DNA of 64,000 bases from an uncultured Chryseobacterium sp. (lineage in GTDB: Bacteria > Bacteroidota > Bacteroidia > Flavobacteriales > Weeksellaceae): positions 62,001-126,000 of the forward strand of contig CAJYLH010000020.1 of the NCBI GenBank assembly GCA_913775525.1. The letters run 5' to 3'. Positions 26,113 to 34,264 of this stretch are shown one piece after another. The position numbers and the translations under genes are program-made. The notes under the pieces were generated by a model. That model was given only the letters and a program-made list of their open reading frames with translations. It had not been told where the DNA came from and ran no database searches. How positions within the stretch are numbered: position 1 is the first letter of the stretch; each line of letters opens with the position of its first letter.

Positions 26113-26173
26113 TCACGGCAGAAAACCTGAATATAAGGGTAAACATCCTTTCTCCCGTGATTTTCTGCCGTGA
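26113..26173. repeat. 13-bp perfect inverted repeat between aroG and rsgA
   Basis: TCACGGCAGAAAA (26113-26125) and its exact reverse complement (26161-26173) flank a 35-base loop that contains a further partial CACGG-like copy (CCCGTGA). It may act as a terminator or attenuator between the two minus-strand genes, although it lacks an obvious T run. Confidence 0.6.
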
Positions 26174-26194
26174 CATCTGATATTGGGCAACCGT

Positions 26195-27274
26195 TTAACG
26201 ATCGATCATGATATTGTTCTGAACCTCGATCGACTCTTCATGGATCGCTTTGAAAAGTTTTTCCATAAACTCCTGGGACATCCCGGTCTCACCGGCTTTC
26301 TGCCTTGCATATTCAGTGATTACTTTCCACCGTTCAGGCTGGAAGATGGCGATATCGTTTTCCTTCTTCAGCTTTCCGATTTTTTCAGAGACTTTCATTC
26401 GCTGGGAAAGAAGTTCAATCAGCTGGAAGTCGATATCTGAAATCAGCGTTCTGTGCCGGTCCATTTCATCTTCGAAACCGGCCATTTCCGTGGTCCTGAT
26501 CTTAAGGTTGGAAATCAGGTCGGCAAGTACTTCCGGCGTAATCTGCTGGGAAGCATCGCTCCATGCCTCATCCGGACTGCAATGGCTTTCTATGATGGCG
26601 CCCTGGTATCCTACATTCAGTCCTTCCTGGGTAATATCTGCCAGTCCAGTCCTGTTACCGCAGATATGGGAAGGATCGATCAGCATCGGAATATTTGGGA
26701 ACTGGCTTTTAAAATCCAGTGCAATCTGCCAGTTGGGATTGTTCCTGTATTTTGTCTTCTGGTATGTTGAAAATCCTCTGTGGATAGCCCCTAGTTTTGT
26801 GATCCCCTGTCCCAACAGCCTTTCCAGTGCCCCGATCCACAAAGCGAGATCAGGATTCACAGGGTTTTTCACGAAAACCGGTTTATCAACACCTCTCAGG
26901 GCCATAGCGATTTCCTGAACCGTAAAAGGATTCACGGTAGAGCGGGCACCGATCCACAGGACATCAACATCCGCTTCAAGAGCTGCAAATACATGATGGG
27001 CATTGGCGACTTCTGTTGCTGTTTTGAATCCATATTCTTCTTTTACTTTCTTCAGCCAGTTCAGTCCAATAACCCCTACGCCTTCAAATCCGTTCGGTTT
27101 GGTCCTTGGTTTCCAGATCCCGGCACGGAATACCGGTACCGGAGCTCCGCTTTCCCTGATCCTTCGGGCTGTCTCAAGCATCTGTGATTCACTTTCGGCA
27201 CTGCAGGGACCGGCAATCATCATCGGTTGCGGAAATTCATTGATCCAATTGCTGTTTAATTCTTTTAAATTCAT
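26195..27274 (-). CDS. aroG: Bifunctional DAHP synthase / chorismate mutase (type II)
   Basis: Residues 1-265 are a type I-beta DAHP synthase, the first step of aromatic amino acid synthesis (IAGPCSAESE, RAGIWKPRT, LWIGARSTVNP, MLIDPSHICG). Residues about 275-355 form an all-helical AroQ chorismate mutase (MDRHRTLISDIDFQLIELL, ERMK-like LSQRMKVSEKIG, FQPERW). This fusion order is typical of Bacteroidetes. The mutase domain commonly confers prephenate feedback in such fusions; that is family knowledge. Confidence 0.93.
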   Translation of the reverse strand: MNLKELNSNWINEFPQPMMIAGPCSAESESQMLETARRIRESGAPVPVFRAGIWKPRTKPNGFEGVGVIGLNWLKKVKEEYGFKTATEVANAHHVFAALEADVDVLWIGARSTVNPFTVQEIAMALRGVDKPVFVKNPVNPDLALWIGALERLLGQGITKLGAIHRGFSTYQKTKYRNNPNWQIALDFKSQFPNIPMLIDPSHICGNRTGLADITQEGLNVGYQGAIIESHCSPDEAWSDASQQITPEVLADLISNLKIRTTEMAGFEDEMDRHRTLISDIDFQLIELLSQRMKVSEKIGKLKKENDIAIFQPERWKVITEYARQKAGETGMSQEFMEKLFKAIHEESIEVQNNIMIDR

Positions 27275-27648
27275 ATTTGTCTGTTATTTTTAAATTAATG
27301 TCAATAGTATAGTGATTATAAACTTACTTTATAATTCTTTTCAAAAAATGCCGTTAAAAATTATTTAATGAATGCGGAATATCTGAAGGTGTATTCCTGT
27401 ATTTTTTGAGAAAGAAAAATCAGTTAGCAATACCAGTAAAAACGGTAATACGTTCTGAAATTTCTGTAATAGGCAGTGAAAAAGCTAAATCGTCCGCTAA
27501 AACTATTAGCGGAAGCAAAACCGGAGCGGTTTTCAGCGAACTGATATGATATCAATATTGTATTCACCTGGTTAAAGCCGTTTGGACGGCTGATCCGGAG
27601 CTGTTTTATGATCGCCCGGATCCAATTATCTGACAAATATATAAAAAA
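27275..27648 (-). other. Non-coding gap between dnaX and aroG with three hairpins
   Basis: Read on the minus strand, three compact hairpins follow each other: GCCGT/ACGGC (27577-27590), AAAACCG/CGGTTTT (27516-27532) and CCGCTAA/TTAGCGG (27494-27512). The second ends in TTTT and could terminate dnaX. The rest could be the aroG leader. A 70-codon ORF here has no protein-like features, and I do not call it. Confidence 0.4.
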
Positions 27649-29342
27649 TTATGACAAATCAAACTTCATCAGGTTATCAAGTTCTTTAAGAAGTGGATTT
27701 TTTTCGGCCAGTTTTTCAAAGATTTTCCTTTTAGTCATTACCTCAATCTTCAGATTCTCGAAATCACGGTGGTATTCTATCCGGATCATGTAGTTATGAA
27801 CCTTTCTCTTGAAATGGTTGAAAAACTCACCGCTTATTTTATCAAACTCAGCTTTGGCCGAATCTGAAGGATACAGCACGCGCACTGTGTTTTCTTCAGC
27901 CTTAACCAGACTGAAGCCTTTGATCGCATTGAATACAAAAGGGTCTTTGGACTGTACCTGTTTTAGAAAGAGCTTCCACTCCATCTGCAGGTCTGTTTCG
28001 GTAAAATGACTTTGAGGAAGGTTTTCATCTTTTACTACAGCCTCTTCCTGTTTTTCCTCTTTGTCTTCTTTATTGAGAAAGGAACTGATACTGAAGCCGG
28101 AAGAAATGGCCTGCCTTGATAAAGGTTTGGTAGTTTTCTTAATAACCACTTCATTCACCTCTTCCACCAAAGGTTTTTCCTGAGGTTTTTCTTTAACCTC
28201 AAGCTTTTTTTCCTGAATTTTCGGTTGTACAGCTTCGCTAGGATGCGGAGCTAAGATGATAAACTTTTTTTTTTTGAAATATCTGCACCGGCCGTAAGGG
28301 AAGCCAGCTGCATGAGGGCAATTTCAACAGTAAGCCTCGGGTTTTTGGAATTTTTATAATTGATGTCTGCATGGTTGCAGATTTCAATGGCATCCACGAG
28401 CTGCTGGGCACTCCATTTGGCTGCCTGCTCTACGAATTTTACTTTTGTTTTCTCTCCCACTTCAATAAGGTCCATGGTAGAAGCATTCTGAGCCATCATC
28501 AGATCTCTGAAATGATTTCCAAGACCGGCAATGAAGATATGCGCATCAAAACCGCGCTTGACGATTTCATTGAATGCAGAAAGCACTTCCGGAATCTTGT
28601 TTTCCTTTGCAAGATCAGCAATGTTCAGGTACTGGTCATAATCCAGGATATTCAGCACTTCCGCTGCCTTTGCCAGCGTTATATTCTTTTGGGAGAATGT
28701 GGATAGGCGGTCAAAGATCGATAAGGCATCCCTTAAAGCCCCGTCTGCTTTCTGAGCAATAAGATACAGGGCATCATCTTCATAAAGAATATGTTCTTTT
28801 GAAGCGATTCCTCTCAGATGATCCTGTATGCCTTCAATGGTAATCCTTTTGAAGTCATAGATCTGGCACCTGGATAAAATCGTTGGGATAATTTTATGCT
28901 TCTCAGTAGTGGCCAGGATGAAAATAGCATGGGCGGGCGGTTCTTCAAGAGTTTTCAGAAAGGCATTGAATGCCGCGGAAGACAACATATGCACCTCATC
29001 GATGATGTATACTTTGTACTTGCCTACCTGTGGGGCAAAGCGTACCTGATCTATAAGTTCTCTGATGTCGTCCACGGAATTATTGGATGCGGCATCAAGC
29101 TCATAGATATTATAAGCAAATCCGTCTTCTGAAACAGAGCCGTCCTTTTCATTGATCTTTCTCGCGAGAATTCTGGCACATGTTGTTTTACCTACACCAC
29201 GGGGCCCGCAAAACAACAATGCCTGTGCCAGCTGATTTTCTCCGATTGCATGCTCTAAAGTATCCGTAATATGGGATTGCCCAACAACGGTATTGAATTC
29301 CTGTGGGCGGTATTTCCTTGCAGATACTATGAAATTTTCCAT
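27649..29342 (-). CDS. dnaX: DNA polymerase III subunits gamma and tau, with a frameshift site
   Basis: The first frame encodes a 363-residue AAA+ clamp loader: Walker A GPRGVGKT (residues 46-53), Walker B IIDEVHML, sensor 1 ILATTEKHK and the collar domain. The frame ends seven codons after the start of an A11 run (minus strand), giving SKKKSLSS. A -1 shift on the run continues in an open frame into a charged Glu/Lys/Pro linker and a C-terminal domain of about 170 residues (ending LDNLMKFDLS), which makes a tau of about 564 residues. This is the gamma/tau arrangement known from E. coli and Thermus. The zinc-binding cysteines usual near residue 65-80 are missing, replaced by KINEKDGSVSEDG. Confidence 0.88.
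28231..28275 (-). promoter_or_regulatory. dnaX slippery run and downstream stem-loop
   Basis: On the minus strand an uninterrupted run of 11 A (28265-28275) is followed after 12 bases by a stem AGCTCCGC-ATCCTA-GCGAAGCT (28231-28252; seven pairs plus one mismatch). The zero-frame TAG overlaps the 5' edge of the stem. The layout fits ribosomal -1 frameshifting, transcriptional slippage, or both. Confidence 0.65.
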
Positions 29343-29444
29343 TGGTCAAAAATAAGGAATAAAGTTTTAATCTGAAAGTTTTAGGTTTTCAAATTTTGAA
29401 TGAACATTAATCTTTATTCAATGAGAAACTGATGCTTTATTTGA

Positions 29445-30080
29445 TTATTTATTTTTTCTTTTTTCGTAGGCTGAATCGATGATCTCTTCAATCGCCATTT
29501 CGATTTCCTTTCTTCCTGCCTCCGTTTTCAGATCGATTCCGCAAAACTTACTGGCGTTGTGACCGGTATACATATTAAGATAATAAGCGCCTGAAACCAA
29601 CAACGCCGCAATAGCCCTGTAACGCGTAGCATCTTCCCCAAAATGAGGATCAATAGCCGTAAATAACTCTTCTCCTACTTCTTCTCTTTCATCAGCAATT
29701 TTTTTAAGGATAGGCTTGGATTCAGAGAGTCCCCAAAGGATGATCTTCTGAAGCTCTTTATTTTTTTTAAGTCTGTCGTACTGAGCAATAACCGCCATCT
29801 TGGAAAGTTCCTGACCTCCGTCTGACATATCGATTTCTATAGGTTGCTGATCCAGCCTGCTCCAATAGTCCTGAGAACGGATGTATTCGTCAATCAGTTT
29901 TTCAGTACTTCCGAAGTATTCATAAATAAGTTTTTTATCAAAACCGGCTACGGCAGCGATCTTACTCACCTTCAGTCCGGAATATCCTTTTACTCTTAAA
30001 ATTTTACCCACCGCAGCAAGCAGTTTCTGTTTTGTTTTTTCTTTATCCCTGATGGGACCTTGTACAACTTTTCTTGGCAT
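29445..30080 (-). CDS. TetR/AcrR family transcriptional regulator
   Basis: An N-terminal helix-turn-helix spans residues 25-60 (VSKIAAVAGFDKKLIYEYFGSTEKLI), followed by an all-helical ligand-binding domain without a recognisable subfamily. It begins with a basic tail MPRKVVQGP. No efflux gene is adjacent; its neighbours are dnaX and an alpha-oxoamine synthase on the same strand, 130 bp upstream. The target is unknown. Confidence 0.87.
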   Translation of the reverse strand: MPRKVVQGPIRDKEKTKQKLLAAVGKILRVKGYSGLKVSKIAAVAGFDKKLIYEYFGSTEKLIDEYIRSQDYWSRLDQQPIEIDMSDGGQELSKMAVIAQYDRLKKNKELQKIILWGLSESKPILKKIADEREEVGEELFTAIDPHFGEDATRYRAIAALLVSGAYYLNMYTGHNASKFCGIDLKTEAGRKEIEMAIEEIIDSAYEKRKNK

Positions 30081-30210
30081 TTCTCTTTATTTATTTTAAT
30101 ACGCAGTTTATTCTTTTTTTGTACTCAGAATCTGCCAGCTAAAGTACAAATAAATTAGTGAATTATTTAATGTTTTTATGATGATTTATACCACACTTAC
30201 CTATAATATT

Positions 30211-31482
30211 TCACTTTTTGAATCTTTTTTTTACTCTTGTAATAGGGAACTTTTTGCTCATGTCTTCAAAAGCATTCAGGGTCTTGTCTAAATGTTCCTT
30301 CTGATGGGTAGCCATCACGCTCATCCTGATACGTGCATCCTTCATTGCTACAGCAGGATAAATAATGGAATTGGTATAAATTCCCTGATGTATCAGCTGC
30401 CTGCCGACATCGCCTGTTATGTGGGGATCACCAATTTTTACCGGGATTATAGCCGAACAGGTAGTTCCTGTATCCAAGCCCATGCCATTCAGCTCCTTTT
30501 TGAAATAATCGATGTTCCGCCAAAGCTGTTCCCGCCAATGCGGTTCTTCATCAATAAGCTCCAAAGCCTTGATAATACCTGTGGATGATGGTGGCGCGGT
30601 GGCAGAAAATATCTGTTGCCTGGATTGAAACCTGATAAAATTCGCGAGTGTCTTGTGAGTGATGATATAACCGCCCAAATGACCAAACGTTTTGCTGAAT
30701 GTCCCACTGATAATATCTACATGGTGCAGCAATCCGGTATCTTCTATGGTTCCCCTCCCCGTCCTTCCTAAAATACCGATACCATGCACATCGTCTATCA
30801 TAAGATAAGCATTGTATTTTTTCACAAGACGGTATATTTCCTTTATCGGGGCCATATCGCCGTCCTGGGAATATACACCGTCTATGATCACAAGTTTGGT
30901 GCGGTACTTTTCCTGTGAAGCCTGAAGAATCATTTCCAGTGCATCCAGATCATTATGGGGAAAAGTCTTCCTGTTGGTGAGGATGCACCCCTCATATACG
31001 CTTGCATGCACAGCCATATCAATGATAGCGATATCTTCTTTCTGCAACAGGATCTGAAGTGTGGCACTATTTGCCGTATATCCCGTAGTAAATACAACAG
31101 ATTCATCCCGGCTGCGGCCAAAAAAAGAGGCAATTTTTGCCTCCAGTTCGTTGTGAAATGAATAATAACCGCCTATGAGAGGGGTTGCTGCTGTACCGGT
31201 ACCATATTTTTCAATTCCATCAATAGCTGCCTGCTTTACTTTCGGGTGCTGAGTAAATCCAAGATAATCGCTGGTAACGAAACTGATATAATCTTTTGGG
31301 GCTGTTTCCCCGACATTCATTACTGATCCACAGCCGGTATTGTTCTGAAGCCGGTAGTGATGCCGCCCCCTGGATTTCATGTATTCCAGAAATTCATAAT
31401 AGTAATCGGCGCGCTGCATCATATCGTAGCCGGGAATATTCTCAAAGTCTTTAAACGTTGCTTTTTCAAAGTTAATGCTCAT
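30211..31482 (-). CDS. Alpha-oxoamine synthase family PLP enzyme (SPT/KBL/AONS-like)
   Basis: About 423 residues of fold-type I PLP transferase. The signatures are FVTSDYLGFTQHPKV, GTGTAATPLIGG, MIDDVHGIGILG and the PLP lysine in GTFSKTFGHLGG. The family condenses amino acids with acyl-CoA. Bacteroidetes commonly use a serine palmitoyltransferase of this type for sphingolipids, so that is a candidate, but the sequence alone does not separate it from 2-amino-3-ketobutyrate ligase or an autoinducer synthase. It lies between a TetR and a LuxR-type regulator on the same strand. Confidence 0.8.
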   Translation of the reverse strand: MSINFEKATFKDFENIPGYDMMQRADYYYEFLEYMKSRGRHHYRLQNNTGCGSVMNVGETAPKDYISFVTSDYLGFTQHPKVKQAAIDGIEKYGTGTAATPLIGGYYSFHNELEAKIASFFGRSRDESVVFTTGYTANSATLQILLQKEDIAIIDMAVHASVYEGCILTNRKTFPHNDLDALEMILQASQEKYRTKLVIIDGVYSQDGDMAPIKEIYRLVKKYNAYLMIDDVHGIGILGRTGRGTIEDTGLLHHVDIISGTFSKTFGHLGGYIITHKTLANFIRFQSRQQIFSATAPPSSTGIIKALELIDEEPHWREQLWRNIDYFKKELNGMGLDTGTTCSAIIPVKIGDPHITGDVGRQLIHQGIYTNSIIYPAVAMKDARIRMSVMATHQKEHLDKTLNAFEDMSKKFPITRVKKRFKK

Positions 31483-31740
31483 CCTCAATTTATTTAGTGT
31501 GTATTAACAAATATACGATATGCCTACACGTTATATTTCAAATTTTAAATAGAATAGTATTATGAATGTATTATTTTAATATTTAGTTTTGAAAACAAGA
31601 TTATTTCATATTTAATAGCTATTCAATTGAAAATATACCGGATTCCTATGGAATCAGGATAAATTGTAGAGTATACGCTATTGAAATTACATCATTCTAT
31701 CGCTTTCTTGCAGCATAATGATTTTGATGGGTAAGAGCTT

Positions 31741-32496
31741 TCAGGGTAACTGGAAATATACGGCTTCAATAGAGTTTTTTACTTTGAGCTTCTCAAGAAT
31801 ATTCTGACGGTGACGGCTTACGGTATTGATGCTGATGGAGAGAGATGCTGCTATTTCTTTGCTGGTATGACCTTCTCCGATATATCTTAAAATTTCCATT
31901 TCCCTTGAGGTTAAAATATGGCCATAATCCAGGCTGTCTTCTGAAATAATGCTGCCTGTGCCGCTGTCAACAATTAAAAATTCAGGTTTAAATGGCTTAT
32001 CTGTACGGTTTACTTCGGTATTGTAGAGGCAAATGGCAAACCTCAGGTTATGATTAACCGGTGAATACACGTAAAACATCCTGTGCCGGATACTGATATA
32101 GTCAGAGGTATCTCCCATCATACGGATTCTTGAGGACACATAATAAGGCGGATGTTCTGTAAACCGGATGTTCTGAAGACAATTGAAAAACCGAAGCTCA
32201 TGGACGTATTTTTTAATCCTGTCTTCCGGATGTATTTTGTTGATAATATCATCTTCCCAGATGGAATCTATTTCCAAAGGAAACTGCGTCAAATTCAATC
32301 CCAGCTTTTGAGAGGTCCCGGATCCGTATACAAAGCTTTTCTCCGACTGCATATCACTGAGAACCACCATAGCATTTTCAACGCGTGAATACATCACGGC
32401 CATCTGCTTATAGGTATTGATATCTAAGGAACAGCCTGCGCTCCCGGCAGGGTTGTCATTCAGCAAAGCCCTGTTCAGGGTCTCAAGGATCTCCAT
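31741..32496 (-). CDS. LuxR-type transcriptional regulator with PAS-like sensor
   Basis: The C-terminal 65 residues are a GerE/LuxR helix-turn-helix (LTSREMEILRYIGEGHTSKE, SINTVSRHRQNILEKL). The first 180 residues look like a PAS-type sensory domain (IHPEDRIKKYVHELRFF is a PAS-like stretch), not a receiver, as there is no phospho-acceptor pattern. It is divergent from a secreted DUF1349 gene with a consensus promoter between them, so control of that gene is possible. Confidence 0.82.
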   Translation of the reverse strand: MEILETLNRALLNDNPAGSAGCSLDINTYKQMAVMYSRVENAMVVLSDMQSEKSFVYGSGTSQKLGLNLTQFPLEIDSIWEDDIINKIHPEDRIKKYVHELRFFNCLQNIRFTEHPPYYVSSRIRMMGDTSDYISIRHRMFYVYSPVNHNLRFAICLYNTEVNRTDKPFKPEFLIVDSGTGSIISEDSLDYGHILTSREMEILRYIGEGHTSKEIAASLSISINTVSRHRQNILEKLKVKNSIEAVYFQLP

Positions 32497-32516
32497 AAAA
32501 TGGTTATTTATCAGTA

Positions 32517-32547
32517 TTGATGAAACAGTATGTGCAGCTTAATTTTG
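32517..32547 (+). promoter_or_regulatory. Promoter of the DUF1349 gene
   Basis: TTG at 32517-32519 and TAATTTTG at 32540-32547 are 20 bases apart, a canonical Bacteroidota promoter. Its position rules out the more upstream ATG at 32517 as the start of the gene. Confidence 0.65.
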
Positions 32548-32573
32548 CAAAATTAATCATTTTATATACACTT

Positions 32574-33233
32574 ATGTTAAGATCAGCAATACAAAAGATG
32601 ATAATTCCGGCGCTTCTATGCTCGTTTAACTCCGGCTTTGCACAGACCCTGGAAAAAATGACCTGGTTCAATGAACCCTCAAAATGGGAAGTTAAAAACA
32701 ATGCCCTCTCTATGTTTGTTACTCCGCAGAGTGATTACTGGAGGATCTCACATTATGGCTTTACCGTTGATGATGCACCGTTTTATTATGGTACCTACGG
32801 CGGGGAGTTTGAAGCTAAGGTAAAAATAACAGGCCAGTACAAAGCCCGTTTTGACCAGATGGGACTGATGCTGAGGATTGATAAGGAAAATTACATCAAA
32901 GCAGGAGTTGAGTTTGTCGACGGAAAATACAATTTAAGCACAGTAGTCACCCATCATACCAGCGACTGGAGTGTGATTACCCTGGATAAAGCTCCGCCGG
33001 CAGTGTGGATTAAAGCAGTACGGAGGCTTGATGCTGTTGAAATCTTCTATTCCTTTGACGACAAAACGTATATTATGATGCGTAATGCGTACCTTCAGGA
33101 CAATACTCCGGTAATGACCGGCCTTATGGCAGCATGCCCGGACGGACAGGGATTCAATGCCGTATTTGAACATTTTACAGTAAAGCACCTTCCCGATCAG
33201 CGCCGCCTGCAGTGGCTGGAGAATCACAAATAA
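32574..33233 (+). CDS. Secreted DUF1349 family protein
   Basis: A signal peptide (MLRSAIQKMIIPALLCSF then GFAQ) is followed by a concanavalin-like beta-sandwich of about 190 residues, with DUF1349 landmarks YWRISHYGF, DQMGLMLRIDKENYIKAGVE and GLMAACPDGQGF. Members are thought to bind carbohydrates, but the ligand is unknown. It is probably periplasmic or surface-exposed. The gene stands alone and is divergent from a LuxR-type regulator. Confidence 0.85.
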   Translation: MLRSAIQKMIIPALLCSFNSGFAQTLEKMTWFNEPSKWEVKNNALSMFVTPQSDYWRISHYGFTVDDAPFYYGTYGGEFEAKVKITGQYKARFDQMGLMLRIDKENYIKAGVEFVDGKYNLSTVVTHHTSDWSVITLDKAPPAVWIKAVRRLDAVEIFYSFDDKTYIMMRNAYLQDNTPVMTGLMAACPDGQGFNAVFEHFTVKHLPDQRRLQWLENHK

Positions 33234-33763
33234 TGCATTCGGCATGAAAAGTAAACAAAGCTGAATGACACCGGAAAACCGGTGATCATACGCCGAAGAA
33301 GAACAACAGGTTTAAATTTAAATAAGGATCTGAACAGGGAAATACTGAAAGCATATTATGGGGAACTTTGCGTTCCAGCATTATCACATTTGCATTTTTA
33401 GAATCTATCTTCGGCGGTGTCAGCTTATCTGAATTCCCATAAGACAAAGTCTTTAAGAGGGTTCATAATAACATTGCAAAAGTAAGGCTGTTCAGGCACA
33501 CAGGAAAATAATCAATGTAGAAATAAATCCCGTTCATGTAGAAATTTTTCTACACGCAATTTCGAAGCATCCGCTGAAAAGGATTGGTAAGCTTTTCATA
33601 TAAATGTACTTTATACATTAAATATTCGTCAAAAAAAAAATTCTTGATTATTCACGAAATATTTATTTATTTTCTGATAATTATATCTCAGGCATAATAT
33701 TTGCAAACTAAACATAATATAAAACCAATTCAATTACTTAACTCCATCTTAACACAGAATATT
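33234..33763. other. 530-bp non-coding gap
   Basis: It contains a CACCGG/CCGGTG hairpin (33268-33284) shortly after the DUF1349 stop, a perfect 18-bp palindrome TGTAGAAA-TT-TTTCTACA (33537-33554) with a further TGTAGAAAT half-site 24 bp upstream, and an AT-rich stretch before the next gene. The palindrome looks like an operator. No ORF is supported. Confidence 0.4.
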
Positions 33764-34180
33764 ATGAACGTTGCTGATTTAAAAATTAAAAATCTTGTTG
33801 AATACAAGAATGATACTTTCAGGATTACTGAGATATTTCAGAATCATGAAAAGGATTATTTTGTACGAATTGAAAATGATATTCGCAGTGTTTCGGTTCC
33901 GGCAGAAGCTATCAGACCGATCCAGATTACAGAAGAATGGCTGGAAAAATTCGGATTCCTCAGAACGTATGCATCTGAACAGAGAATACGTTATGAAAGA
34001 CCAGAACCCTTTATCAAATACGATATTGACTTAAACTCAAGGAAAATCGTTGAAGGGCTGAAGATTTATGGGAACTCTATCAAATGTAAATACATCCATG
34101 AATTTCAGAACATCTTCTCCTGCCTTTTTGGAAAAGAACCTGCTGTGATGACTTATGATATGTTACAGACAGGATCGTAA
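33764..34180 (+). CDS. Phage-like small protein, unknown function
   Basis: The 138-residue product starts MNVADLKIKNLVEYK and contains PIQITEEWLEKFGF. This layout (a KxxNLVxY start, a small beta-domain, then an IxLTEEWLxKFGF helix) recalls short proteins often found in Bacteroidota phages and mobile islands; that is pattern memory. No other phage gene is nearby, so this is probably a domesticated copy. The internal ATG is chosen because the upstream extension has no family resemblance. Confidence 0.65.
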   Translation: MNVADLKIKNLVEYKNDTFRITEIFQNHEKDYFVRIENDIRSVSVPAEAIRPIQITEEWLEKFGFLRTYASEQRIRYERPEPFIKYDIDLNSRKIVEGLKIYGNSIKCKYIHEFQNIFSCLFGKEPAVMTYDMLQTGS

Positions 34181-34201
34181 CAAGAATTATCTTAATATTG
34201 C

Positions 34202-34236
34202 AAGAAGACCCGCAGCTCAAATCTGCGGGTCTTCTT
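34202..34236. terminator. Strong bidirectional terminator
   Basis: AAGAAGACCCGCAG pairs perfectly with CTGCGGGTCTTCTT around a six-base loop between converging genes. Confidence 0.85.
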
Positions 34237-34264
34237 GTTGTATGGCTCATTATAGTGAAGCATA

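Noticed and set aside
27424-27636. A 70-codon ORF on the minus strand between dnaX and aroG
   Set aside because: It spans the hairpin cluster, has an unusual composition (many Ser, Phe, Tyr) and no recognisable domain or start context.
33701-33763. Upstream start for the phage-like protein
   Set aside because: The extension is AT-rich, without family resemblance, and the internal ATG begins the conserved domain.
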